DNA from: Nepenthes gracilis | Lineage: Eukaryota; Streptophyta; Magnoliopsida; Caryophyllales; Nepenthaceae | NCBI GenBank assembly: GCA_033239525.1 | Contig: BSYO01000019.1 | Coordinates: forward strand, 4,779,087 to 4,843,086 | Length of the DNA: 64,000 nucleotides | Direction: 5' to 3' | Part shown: positions 1 to 11,953 of the stretch, piece after piece | How the letters are laid out: each line of letters starts with the position of its first letter | Numbering within the stretch: the first letter of the stretch is position 1 | Translations under genes and position numbers: made by a program | The notes under the pieces: model-generated | Told to the model about the DNA's origin: nothing | The model's database searches: none | The model's input: only the letters and a program-made list of their open reading frames with translations

Positions 1-782
1 TCTTTATGCATGGCACTCCGGAAATTTCTCGCAAATTTCCGGTCGACATTTCCATCGCAAATTAACTTTGGCATTTAGTTTCACAACAAACCGGCCAAGC
101 ACTCCGGTGCTTTGTCTCTTAGCAAGCCAGTAAATATTCATTCAGACAGCAGTTCAACTAATCAAGGTCCACATTGGCTCCTTGAACCACTACGACATTC
201 AACATATGTTCTGCTTGCATCGAAAACTGGCACCCAAACTAGCGCCACGAGTAGCTCACTCCAGCATCAATTTTGCCGTTTTTGCTAACAGGCATTCAGC
301 CGGTTGAGATCAACTCCTGCCAGAAAGGGCATTCCATCAGTTATTTTCACTCTGATCATAGCCTAATCTGGTGCGCAAAAGGCACTCAAGCTGATTTTCA
401 CTCCGGAGCACAAAAGTCACTTAAGCAGGATAGCTGTCCAGCTGAGTTGCCAATCATGCCAAGTTGCCAATCAAGCATCTAATCCAGTGTAGAAACAACT
501 GGCTGGTCGCATTTCTTTGTTTCCCAGTGAGCCAATCAGATTCACTTCGGCATTTTGTCTTTCATCAAGACGGTTTAGTCCACTTCGGTATTTTATTTCT
601 TTTAACCAACCGGTTTGATAGTATTCAATCCGGTTCCCAGAAGCGAAGCATTTGGCCCGTGAAAGTCATTCCACTGATTTTCACTTCGCTCCAAAATCGT
701 TCCAGCTCCCACGAGTATTCATCCACTCCGGAAGGCTGCCAACTTCGGACTTCAATCAACTCCGAAATTTAATCAACTCCGG

Positions 783-1290
783 TTTATTTCCACTCTGGCT
801 CCCAAGAGTGAGACTATCGACTCCGAAATTCAAATCAACTTCGGCTGATTTCCACTCCGGCTCCCAAGAGTGAGACTGTCGACTCCGGACTTCAATCAAC
901 TCCAGTTGATGTCCACTCCGGCTCCCAAGAGTGAGACTGTCAACTCCGGACTTCAGCTAATCCCGGACTTCAATCAACTCTGGACTTCAATCAACTCCGG
1001 TTGATGTCCACTCCGACTCCCAAGAGTGAGACTATCAACTCCGGACTTCAGCCAATCCCGAACTTCAATCAACTCCGAACTTCAATCAACTCCAGTTGAT
1101 GTCCACTCCGGCTCCTAAGAGTGGGACTGTCAACTCCGGACTTCAGCCAATCCCGAACTTCAATCAACTCCGGACTTCAATCAACTTCAGTTGATGTCCA
1201 CTCCGGCTAGACTGTCTACTTCAGACTTCAGCCAATCCCGGACTTCAAATAATTCCGGATTTAGGCTAACTCCGGACTTCAATCGACTTC
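783..1290 (+). repeat. Tandem array, 95-bp units preceded by two 62-bp units
   Basis: The marker GTTGATGTCCACTCCG recurs at 905, 1000, 1095 and 1190, exactly 95 bp apart. Two shorter units of about 62 bp precede them (near 780 and 842) and lack an internal block of about 33 bp. Each unit contains repeated GACTTCAATCAACTCC segments. Each also has a small palindrome, TCAACT-CC-AGTTGA, with variants. The array decays after about 1210. Confidence 0.85.
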
Positions 1291-1764
1291 GGATTTCAGC
1301 GCAGATTTTCCCTAGCAGCACGAAGCACTCCGAAAAATCTCTTGCAAATTTCAGAATGAGCCTTTGAAGGTGTAGAAACCGATTTCAACTTCAAATCCGG
1401 CATCTTCTCTTACAAGAAACCGATTCAAGTTACATATGGTGTAATACATCCTATAATGAGTGATCAAACCCGATACAACGATTTTTATTAGTTGTCTTCT
1501 AGTAATTTCAACTGCTTCAATTTGAACTGATTCCAAGATGTTATGTTGGGGGCTTCGCCCGTAAACTCTCACGGAATTGTGATCGTCCAGCATTCGTAAA
1601 CCAAGCTTGGATTAATAATACCGTAGCCCAAGCGGCCACTAGTTACCATGCATGATGGTGATCAGAGAATCAATTCAGTTATTAAATACCGATGAAAGCC
1701 AAGAGTAATATGGTCCATATTGCTCCAAGAGCATGGCACACCATCTACTTTGAATACCAAACGA

Positions 1765-2095
1765 CCCAAAAGAGGTCAAATTTTAAACCTCGGTTACATC
1801 ACCGAGCGGCTCAAAAGATGTCGAATTCTAAACCTCGATTACATCACCGAGCGGCCCAAAAGAGGTCGAATTCTAAATCTCGATTACATCATCGACCGGC
1901 CTAAAAGAGGTCGAATTCTAAATCTCGGTTACATCACCGAGCGGCCCAAAAGATATCGAATTCTAAACCCTGGTTACATCACCGAGTGGCCCAAAAAAGG
2001 TCAAATTCTAAACCTCAGTTACATCACTGAGCGGCCTAAAAAAGGTTGAATAAATCTTAGTTACATCACTAAGCGGCTCAAAAGAAGCCGGATTT
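1765..2095 (+). repeat. 45-bp tandem array, each unit carrying a 6-bp hairpin
   Basis: Units begin at 1765, 1810, 1855, 1900, 1945, 1990 and 2035, followed by a 42-bp unit ending at 2076 and a degenerate tail. Each unit has the form (C/T)CAAAAGAGGTCGAATTCTAA followed by an inverted repeat such as CTCGGT-tacatc-ACCGAG. Several units changed both arms together (CTCAGT/ACTGAG and CTTAGT/ACTAAG). The array ends about 110 bp before the 3' LTR. Confidence 0.9.
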
Positions 2096-2205
2096 TGAAA
2101 ATCAGATTTTCCAAAGATGGTAAGTCGACAAAGACAAACAAATAGCGTCCCATTAGTAACATGCCGGGAGTTGAAAAATTCAAACCACCCGGCATGGGGG
2201 GCTAG

Positions 2206-2850
2206 TGATGGGTACAATATAACCGCCCAGGAAAAAAACTGCTCAAACCACTTCGTCTTATCCAAGTGGTTGTCACGGTTAGTTTTTGGCCGATGGTTAT
2301 TATAGAGAAAAATAACCACCTCCGCCTTTATAATGATCCTCATCTAAACAAAGGAGAAGAGGAGAGAAAACGGGGAGAAAACCACGAGGAAAACCTCCGA
2401 AAACCTCTAGAAATGGAGATTAGAGAAATGGTCAGAGAGGTGGTCTATCTCAGGGAGGAGGCCAGCCCTCCATCATCCCAAGGGGCCAAGACAATTTCTG
2501 AGAGGCCGATCCAAATAACTCCCATCTCCCTCCAAGAGATTCCTTTCAATGACATCCCTTCAGAGGCATACCTTTAAGCTGTTCACCGAGTGAACGCCAC
2601 GAAACACTCCACCCACCAAATATACATCATCCATTTATCTTTCTGTATTATTGGAAAGATTTCTGACTTGAACGTTGGAGAGTTTACGGTAGGAATAATT
2701 TTCGCCGACCTCTAACGTCTCGTTTTAGTTGTGTTGCGTAGAGTTCAGGTTTAAAGTTATGGAGGGCGGATCCACATCAGATCGACCAGCAAGAAGATCC
2801 GATTTGTGGTCCCTGATCTGTATTATAACCCGTATTCCTGGTACGCAACA
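2206..2850 (+). mobile_element. 3' LTR of the Tat-like gypsy element (645 bp)
   Basis: It starts with TGATGGGTAC right after the polypurine-like run and ends with CGCAACA. A TATA-like TTTATAATG sits at about 2327. The segment around 2664-2695 (TCTGACTTGAACGTTGGAG) matches the TGACTTGAGCGTCGGAG-type block common in LTRs of Tat-lineage elements. A 9-bp inverted repeat, TGTTGCGTA at 2732 and TACGCAACA at 2842, brackets its last 119 bp. The LTR starts with the same TGATGGGTAC as the minus-strand LTR near 61462, so the two families are related. Confidence 0.75.
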
Positions 2851-3552
2851 ATAATATATATTTTAATATTTTATTGAAAATTAATTTCATATTTTTTAAT
2901 AAAAATAAATTTAAATCGTTGCTTCACCGTAGATCTAATGACCCATGATAAGTTGAAGGGACTAAATATATATAATATTATTTATTAAATCAAAGCATCC
3001 CAAGGGATAAAATGCAAAACTTTAAAAAATCATCTAAATGGTTACTTTTAAAAATTTTCAATTATTTAGTTAAATATTTAATAAATATTAATATTATTAA
3101 AAAATCTATAAATAATTTTTATTTACATCTTTAAATCGTCACAATTTAATTTTTATTCAATAATAAAGATTTTAGAAGGTGCATACTAAGTATATCTCCT
3201 TTGAAAGATGTATAATCTCTAAGAATTTGTCAATCGGAGTTTCAGCCTAAGTTTAGAAGATCTTCACTGGGACTTGGGCCTCCAAAGTAGATGTGAATTC
3301 AAGTTTTTTTAATGGGATCAATAATTTTATAATTTTTATAGAATTAATATGTAATAATTATATTATTATTTCATAATTTTTTAATATTTGATTATTTTTA
3401 TAGAGATAAATGAGTTATAATGATTAATAAATAAATTTTATAAGACAATTAATAATATTTAGTGGAATCAATACAAAGTTTTAATTCAATTATTAATAAA
3501 TCTATATTGAATGCTTTATTTACATAAAAAAATTATTTTGAGTGGGGTTAAA
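2851..3552. other. AT-rich intergenic DNA, no gene seen
   Basis: Low-complexity AT-rich sequence without a coding frame, RNA gene or clear repeat boundary. It separates the 645-bp LTR from the first copy of the 2-kb LTR family. Confidence 0.6.
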
Positions 3553-5340
3553 TGTAATGTCCCATATTATATATATAATTATAATGTTATTAATATAATT
3601 TTTAGTCCATTTTAAAATAATTATACAATAATTTTTGAAAAAAAATTAAAATTTTAAAACCAAAACTGGCGGCTAATGGATGCCTGAATTATACTCTTGT
3701 GTTTTAGGTAGATTGACGGGTGTTTAATACATACTTACGCAGTCTTTATATATAGTTTGGGTAAATTGATAGTGCCTGAGCTGTGTTTGAGGCAATATTC
3801 GTGCGCACTTGAGGGTTCTGGGTAACATGTTGTGTGTTTGTTAGATAATTATGCATTAAAAGACCCTGCACACACTGTTTTAGATTATTTCACAGGAATA
3901 TGAGAGAGAATGAAGAGGAAAAAGAAAAGAGGAAGAAGAAGAAGAGAAGAGAAAGTAAAGGAAGAACATTCTAGAGTTTTATTTCATCGGATCCTCTAAA
4001 TCAATTTTTATTGCATGCAAGCAATTTTTATCGAAGGGTTTTAAAAATCTGTTAAGGTTTTATCTAACATTTAAGAAATTTATCCAATTTGTATAAAATA
4101 AATAAATATTTAAATATTATATTCATATATGTAAATATTTACGATATAAAAGTCATAAAATTGTACATTTTAAGTGTTATATGTGATAGATCATGTATAT
4201 ATTTTAAATTAGACTCTATTTTATTATATAATTTAATATTTATGTTTGCACATATTATGAAAAATCTTGTACTGTTCATATAGAAAGGAAAGGCTTTGAG
4301 TCTCTCAATTTGATTTTTTTTAAAACCATTATAAAAAATTAAATGAAATAATATGTTTGGTTATCTGATTATATTCAAATATATTTGAGCACTATATTTA
4401 CCCCATAGGAGGCAAGAGAAGGTAATGTTTGACTATATCTATAGGGAGTAATATGTAAACGATTTATCTACGGATCTAAATAGTAGTATTATAGCTTAAG
4501 ATTATTAAGAGTATATATAACCATTTTTTAAAGTTAATCTTTTGATTCATAGTTTTTAAATTTTAGTATATTTTAAAATTTTAAAATTTCCTCTGCATAT
4601 AATTTTTTATTTGAAATGTTTAATTTTTGAGACTTGTAGGCTTTGATTAATATTCAGATTTATCCGATTATTGGATATTGGACATTGGCTTTTAAGACTT
4701 CTGAATTTGTGATATTTGAATATTTGAGACTTTAGATAATTTTGTACATTTAAGCTATTTGGTATTCATATATAGATTATGAATTTTATTTACAAAATCG
4801 TCTTTAGATATTTATCATTGGGATAATGAATATATTTAGATATCCGATATATTTGAACTTTTGATTTATTAGATTGCAAACATGTTTTTCTACTTTCATC
4901 CATTTATTTAGTCTTATTAGACGTATATTTGTTATTACACTTATTGATAGTTACTAAACTTTAGATTTATAATTTATTATACTTTTAACACTTTCGAATT
5001 GAAAGACAATCGATTACTCGTGGGAACTCAAACTATGAAGATTGGAAGACTTACTCATTTTACGTTGTATTTAGATTTGTATTTAGGTTTAGTATTTGGG
5101 AATCGATACAAATTTTATTTATTGCAGTTGTGTAATTTTGAGACTTGCAGGTAGATTATTATTTGGTTTGTTTGTTTCGATTATATATGATGTAAATATT
5201 TGGCATACCCTTTTCCTTATTGGTGTTTTGAGTCAGCAGATTTTATTATTACTATTTGAGTCAACAGTTAGATCCTGCCTCCGTTGTGTTTTGTCATCTA
5301 ATCTATTCACGTTCAACTTAGCAGATTTGTGTATATAAAT
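3553..5340 (+). mobile_element. Decayed LTR of the 2-kb TGTAATG family, + orientation
   Basis: It begins TGTAATGTCCC, like the other family members. The same order of landmarks follows: an AT-rich start, diverged repeats of about 50 bp with GTGC/CATG-type words (about 3690-3860), and a purine-rich GA block (3903-3965). A conserved tail contains phrases such as TTTGACTATATCTATAGG near 4430, also recognisable near 7890 and 33220. The 3' edge is uncertain. A chromovirus-type gypsy LTR is the most likely class; no internal coding region adjoins it. Confidence 0.6.
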
Positions 5341-6234
5341 ATAATATTTTTTAATATATGTTTATTTTTTTACAAATATAGCTAAAATCATTAGATATCA
5401 GGTAAAACTAAAATAAAACCTCAAAATAACTGATAAAACTACATACATTATGATTGCTGGGCGGCATGGTCGATTCACACATGAATATTCCCTCATTGTT
5501 CCTTTTATCTTACATAAATCCTATTGACTTTGAAACAAGGCAACAACAAAATTCCAATGAGTCGCTCTCAACAATGTTGTGTGACTCCAAAGATGTCTTC
5601 CCAACATCTTTGTCATGGGAGATTTGGGATTTAATGAATAATAATACTTTATTTTAATATTAGTTATTCTGATTTTATTGGTAATTAAATATTTTCAAGG
5701 AATAAATATTTCAGGCCAAATAAGAAAAATAATAAATATTCTTATAAAATAAATATCATTAAAATATATAAAATAAATATTTATTCAACTATTTTCTCTT
5801 TTTCTTCCTTTATCTCTTCTTTACTTTTTTTGTTCTTTCTTTCTTTTCTTTTTATCAATGTAATCTTTCTCAATCTTTATTTTATTTTATTTTTCCATTT
5901 TCTCCTTCCTTGTCGGGTCACGCTTTTCTCCATCCTCTGTTTTTTTATCTTTCTTTTCTGTCATTTCCTTTTCACTGTCTTTCTTCATGTGCATGCACAA
6001 ACTAATGAGATTACATAATAAAACCTAATAGAAAAAAATTCATATTAAAAGATATTCCTAAAACATTAAAAAAATATTTTTTTAATTTTTATAATATTAA
6101 TATTTAGATATTTTAATAGTTTTAATAAATAATTATATAAACATTTTATATTTTTATTAATTTAATATATTAAATATTACGTATTAAATTAATGTTAATC
6201 AGCAGAGTTCCCAGTCTAACAGATCTAATGAAAT
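5341..6234. other. AT-rich spacer with a pyrimidine-rich tract
   Basis: No gene was recognised. A CT-rich stretch lies at about 5765-5950 and resembles the complement of the GA-rich block found in the 2-kb LTR family, but I could not align it further. The short open frames here are low-complexity and not credible. Confidence 0.5.
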
Positions 6235-6713
6235 AAAGTCTCAAAAACCTTCTTTCCCATATTTCTCTCTATTTTTTTCTTTGTCTCTTCTCATTTTCTC
6301 TCTTCATTCGCTTTCTTGTGCAGAATAGCCATCTATAGTCGTGCTAGGCCTTATATGTATAATCGGTGCATGAGTGCCAAAAAGGTGTGTATCAGGTGCC
6401 ATTCCACAATACAAGTATATATGAGTGTTACATTAGGCGCGATTTAAGTCAAATTCTTTGCATTATCTATGCACAAGACACAGCTCAAGCGCACTGTACT
6501 GCTCAAACTGCACACGAGTGTCCAAAAAGAGTGTATTAGGCATATGGCCATTGCTTCAAACATATACGAGTGTGGACATAGGCGTCCATCATTTGTTAAA
6601 CCAGATTCTAAATAATTTGATTTCTTCTTAAATTTTATCATATAATTATTTTTAAATTAATTCAAATTTATATTAATGATATTATAAATTATAAATAAAA
6701 ATGGAGCATTACA
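6235..6713 (-). mobile_element. Truncated 5' part of a 2-kb family LTR, - orientation
   Basis: Read on the - strand from 6713 it starts TGTAATGCTCC. It then runs through the AT-rich leader, four or five diverged repeats of about 50 bp (6360-6600) and the pyrimidine-rich block (6245-6330), after which similarity stops. It lies head-to-head with the next copy, 91 bp away. Confidence 0.6.
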
Positions 6714-6804
6714 ATTATATCATCTTAAGTATTTAATTTTTTCTCTTACTAATAGCTTAGATCTATCTTTAAAATATAAAAAGTTAATATTAGAATAACA
6801 TATT

Positions 6805-8867
6805 TGTAATGCCTAGCTTCCAATTAATATATTTTGCTATCGTCAATTTATTTTAGGTTTATTGGAACTAATTATACAATAAAAATTTGAACGAAAGCTT
6901 AAGAATGGAAACAGACTTGGTATCCAATGCAAACTTGATATGTGCTCATGGGCATTTTGAGCAGACTATGCGCGCATCTAAATCGTTCAAGTGTGTTTTG
7001 GACAGATTATAAGGTATTTGATACATGCTTTTACAATGCTCATGTATAAAATAGACAAATTGCATGTGCCTAAGTCATGCCTGATATGTTGCTCGTGGGC
7101 AATTGCGGTTTGATGCATGCTTGATATGTGCATGGCCGATGATCGTATGTTAATTTGTATATATAAATGCGACTACTACTATTTTCGGGCATTTTTACAA
7201 AAAAAAAAAAGACTAAAAAGAGAGAAAGAAAAAGGAATGAAAAGACAAAAAGAAAAGAATGGTGGTTCTGAATTATCATTTGGTCAAATCTATTAAATTT
7301 AAGATTAAATGTAAGTATGTCTAAGTCCAATTTTAAGTTTGCTTCCGTTTTTTTTTTTTCTAATTTTACTTACATATGGTAATTTATTGTATATATATAT
7401 ATATATCATCTTTTACTTACCTTTCTTTGAGTATATATGCATGCATGTAGTTTTTTAAGACATTTTGAGGTGTTTACTTGATTTTATCAAATATTTAAAA
7501 AGTTTAATGGTTTGAACAAAATCAATAAATATTTTAAAATATTGGATTTATATATAAAATAATTGCAAAGGAAAAAAAATTATGAAAACTTGCATACGTA
7601 CCTTACATATTATATTTTATCCATGTACTTTAGGTTAGACTATATTTTATTATCGTTTTGATATTTATATTTTTTTCATATGGTAAAAAATTTTATATTT
7701 GTATTTTTTCGGCATGAAACTTCTATATTTTTTCATCAAAGAATAAAAGTTTTAAAAATTTGTTATAAAGTCCTACTGATTTAGTATTTTATTGAGAACC
7801 ACCGTAAAAAAATTGAATGAAACTAATATATTTAAATGTCTTAATATAGTCAAATAGATTTGAATATTACACTTATCATCTAGGGATGGTAAAAGAATCT
7901 GGCATTTGATCCTATCTATAGAAAAGATTATGTAAACAGCCAATTTAGGAGTTTAAATAGTAGTGATTTGATCTAAAATTGCTCAAAATATATATAATCC
8001 TTCTTTAAAATTAGTTTTTTAGTATTTAATTCTCTAATTTTAGCATGTTTTAGAATTCTAAATATTTTTATCATCATCTGATTTGATATTCGAGACATTT
8101 GGTTATGTGATTTGCAAGTTTTAACCACCATTTAGATTTATGATATCAAACTTTGGACAATTTTGTACATTTGAACTATTTGATATTCACATTTGAATTA
8201 TGGACTTTAAGTATGAGATAATGTTTTGATATTCTTAAATTTGTTATATTGTTATGTTTGATTTTTGGTTTATATGAAAAATTTGTGTATGTTTTATTAA
8301 TTTTCCCCGTTCATTCTGATTTTTGGATGTATTATTTTATTATCTACATATATATACCGATAATTATTGAGTATTCAGCTTATAATTTTATTATTTTTGG
8401 GCATTTTAAATTAGATAGTTATGGACGGCCGAAGAGCTCAGATAAGAATATCGATAGATATTTTATCTATATTTTGTGATTATTTGATTCATAGTTGAGT
8501 TACATTTATATTTTGATGCATTTTGATAAAGAGAGAATCATAGATAGATTAATATTGGTATACTATATTTTTTAGATCTATGATTTGGATCATTTTGATG
8601 TTGGACTTTGGCATTTTGGTTTATACCGGAAGGGTAATATAATTTTATATTATTTGGATTGTCATTTTTTTTATAGACTTTTGAGCCAATTGTGACTAAT
8701 ATTTAATATTTTGAAATGTAGTTAAGAGATATTGTAATATTTGATATTATTATTATTGATGTATCCTTGGATTAGGATTATTATGCGGATTAGAGAGCCA
8801 CTTAATCTTTAAATGCAAGTCGAACAAAGTGGGTCCGGTCTCCATTTCTGATAATTTAGATCTTACA
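6805..8867 (+). mobile_element. LTR of the 2-kb TGTAATG family, + orientation
   Basis: It starts TGTAATGCCTAGC and may end near TCTTACA at 8867, which gives about 2.06 kb, close to the 2040 bp of the copy at 34389. It contains the short GTGC/CATG repeats (6935-7140), the GA-rich block (7215-7255) and the conserved tail (7885-8200). No matching target duplication was seen, so the right edge is approximate. The copy is heavily decayed. Confidence 0.6.
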
Positions 8868-8989
8868 CACCACAACTAAAAAATAAAATGTCGGAGAATT
8901 AATAGAACTTACTCATCGATATATTTTTCGATACTCAAATTAGTAATTTTTTCAGATAGATAGAAAGATGCAAGGGTGAGAGATGCATG

Positions 8990-9735
8990 TGATGATATAC
9001 AGGAGTAGGGATGGCATCTATCTCAAAGGATGCATTCGGCATGGAGTGGAGATGATGTAATGGTATGCTCAATGGGAAGTGATTTTAAGGAGGTGGTGCG
9101 ATCGACGGTGAGTGGCTTGAGAGTGAGAGTGAGAGAGCAGTGAAAAAGTCTCTTTTGGAGGTTTTTTTTTTAGTAAAGAGTCATTCTTTTATGTATTTAC
9201 TAGTGCTCATATCCCCTACCCGTGGGAGCCCGAGAATATTTATGGTGTTTCAGTCAACTCAATCCTATTTGGACGCTACGGTAGGCGAATAGCTGTCTAT
9301 GCAGATTTGACAGGCTGTCATGGGATCACAAGTGTCAATTATGGCAACTGTGGCCAGTAAAAAAGATTCCTTCCTTCTTCGTAGCGATGTCGTGGGCGGT
9401 GGATGTGGTAGTTGCCTTAAAAAGAAATTCGCTGAGTTGGAGTTGCTATTTCAGGAGGGATCACGATCGAGGGCAATATTTGGGGTGTTGAGCTATTTAG
9501 GGTGGTTAAGGCAAGTCCCGTCCTCGTGTGCGGTGCCGTGGGGCCACCCTAGTCGCCGTTTCTAGTTGGGTGGCTTCAGGTTAACCTGCCTAGACTAGCG
9601 GTTCAGATGCTTGGTCCTGAGCCTTTGCGGAATAGGCCGTGGGCCGCGGGCCACTATCCTCCGAGTCCCAAATTCGTCTGTGGGCTTTCACGTTGGGCTA
9701 ACCCATTTTCGGTCATCCCCATCAATTATTATCCA
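8990..9735 (+). other. GC-richer block resembling an LTR fragment, unclassified
   Basis: Base composition changes abruptly from the AT-rich flanks, with purine-rich GAGAGTGAGAGTGAGAG near 9120 and GC-rich text at 9540-9720. This is typical of decayed retrotransposon LTRs in this window. No domain, primer site or target duplication was identified. The open frame at 9320-9565 has no recognisable family. Confidence 0.35.
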
Positions 9736-10536
9736 TAGTTCTGATATTTTGTTAGGTCTGATCCAGTATCAAGTATCATATTTGGGTATTTTCTTTTTTA
9801 TCAGGGACTTATTTTGTAGATTTTTTTAATGTTGTTATTAAATATTACCTACTTTTGCTTAGGGTTTTTGACAATATCAAAATATGGTTACATCCTCTTT
9901 CTTTTATTAATTTTAAAGTAGTTTCAACAATTAATTGTACAAGAAAGTATAATATTTGGGATGACCAAAATAAAATTCAATATGATTTCTTATTTTTTTT
10001 TATCACAAATTCCTCTAAACCATTATCGATCTTTTTTTTTTGGCCCGATATACCCTCTTTTGATTCGACTGGGTTGAATATATCAGAGTAATCGATCAAA
10101 TAGAAATTCAACAATTAAAAAAAGATCGCTATTCTTGAATTTATTCTCTTATTGTATCACACATCTTATTACTGCCCCTTTCAAGGTATCATGTATCTTT
10201 TATCTGCACCAAGTTTCCATTGTCATTTATATGCCTTTTTTCAATGGAGTTAATAATTTGATATTTTTAATTCTTTCAGCACAATGAATTTGAGATCTTA
10301 TATTATTATAATCCATGTAAAATTAGCTAAAATTTAACTAATTTTATAGAGATAAATGGATCATAATAATTAATAAATAAATTTTATTAGATTAATTAAA
10401 ATATTCAATGTTGTTAATAAAAATATATAATTTAATTATTATTATATCTATTTTATTTTTTCTTTTATTTGTATAATTTTTAGTGGGATCAATTGACTCC
10501 ACGATCATCCACATCCACCAGCAACAGCATGCACAC

Positions 10537-10568
<32 letters not shown>

Positions 10569-10862
10569 TCAAAATTTATAAATGATACAAAAAGAAAAAT
10601 TTTACAAAATTAAAAAAAAAACATTTAACAGATATTAATGAATGCCAATTATAATTTATAAATTTAATTTGGTTCCTTAAAAAGTATGAGACATAAACCA
10701 CTCATTCTCAATATCGAACTAAATAATCAAAAACTATCCTTGGCTCTATTTGACTGAATACTTTCAGATGAGGCTCGATTTCTAAATAAATTTTTTGTAA
10801 TGACTTTCACTATTCTCGGGACTCTACCTTCTATAGATTTCAAATTAGACGAGCATGCTGAA

Positions 10863-10996
10863 ACAGGTGCTAAGCCATGGATTGAATCTTAGCTGTGACC
10901 CATATAATATAGATCATGATCATTCCATAACAGGTGTTAAGCCATAGACTGAATCTTAGTCGCGACCCATATAATATCAATCATGTTCATTCTGTT
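10863..10996. repeat. 67-bp tandem duplication (two copies)
   Basis: ACAGGTG(C/T)TAAGCCAT starts at 10863 and again at 10930. The two copies share GAATCTTAG and GACCCATATAATAT and differ by point changes. Confidence 0.8.
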
Positions 10997-11929
10997 GTAG
11001 ATGATCACTATGACTTAACTACGAGCTTTTATTAAAAATAGTATTTATCCGTGGGTTAGCTATTTATGTCTCAGATGGGCCCCTTTTATTTCAACGCCAA
11101 TACTTTAGAAAAAATAAAAAATTTTATTTCTATGGCTTAGTTTTAATGATGTATAGAGGGAGAATCTTATTTGATTTCCTTCTTTCCATTCACTAAAATT
11201 TGTCTCATGATAGGTCTCTATTGTGGGATCTTCAGTCCTTATTCTCCACTTTCTATTCCATTAACTTTTTTGGGTGTCTCTATTTCACTTGTTCTTTTCA
11301 TTTTGATCGAGACACAACCAATTAATTAGTAAAAAAATTGTGATACAGATCTTATACAATATGTACTGTTTCAGATATATAAAAGTTAATCTATATATAA
11401 TGATAAGGCTATTTTATTATAAATATTTATCAGTCAGATCGCATACTGTATAATAAGATGTTAAAACCATTGAAGCAGATAAAAATCATTACTCATACTT
11501 GATTTGATAATAAAATGATCTTTTCGACCAATTTGATTTGTCTGGCCAAAAATTATACAGAGTGTTATCAATATGTATAAGTAATGTTGTAGTATTATTA
11601 AGAATTCTATATATATTAAGAGAATTTGTCACATATTAATATAATAATAATAATTAATTAAGAAAATAAGAACGTAGGAAGTGACAAGTGGCCCCGTTTT
11701 CCGGTGTTTTTTACATCTTGTCTTGAATAGATGTTACTTTGAGCCACATAGCTATGATGTTACTTAATTATAAAGAAATAATTTCGATACAGTCAAGTAA
11801 AGGTTGTGGTTGTGGCCCGGGCCGTACAAGGGGATATTTTTAAAAATAAAAGGTAATTTTTTCTTAAATATTTTAGATATTTCAAATGTTAAAAGAAGAC
11901 TTATATTTAAAGGATACTAGGAAAAGTTG

Positions 11930-11953
11930 TTAGGCCGCACTAGTGCGGCCTAA
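11930..11953. repeat. Perfect 24-bp palindrome
   Basis: The half-site TTAGGCCGCACT is followed immediately by its exact reverse complement, with no spacer. It is GC-rich inside AT-rich DNA. Eighteen bases downstream a second inverted repeat (CCATAGA, 11-base loop, TCTATGG) follows. Function unknown. Confidence 0.9.

Larger units (their letters stand above)
1..2205 (+). mobile_element. 3' internal region of a Ty3/gypsy (Tat-like) retrotransposon, non-coding
   Basis: This stretch lies directly upstream of an LTR that starts at 2206, and a G-rich polypurine-like run (ATGGGGGGCTAG) abuts the LTR start. No pol domain is readable here. It holds two tandem-repeat arrays (about 783-1290 and 1765-2095) and anonymous sequence with no long frame. 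Tat-lineage plant gypsy elements are known to carry repeat-rich non-coding DNA between pol and the 3' LTR, which fits. The short open frames across the arrays exist only because 45 bp is a multiple of three. The rest of the element lies left of the window. Confidence 0.7.

Noticed and set aside
1720..2049. Open frame of 109 codons with a repeated 15-residue motif
   Set aside because: It exists because the 45-bp repeat is a multiple of three; the array is part of a non-coding retroelement 3' region.
9855..10091. AT-rich open frame that reads a little like plastid coding DNA
   Set aside because: I could not match it to any plastid gene with confidence; composition alone can produce it.
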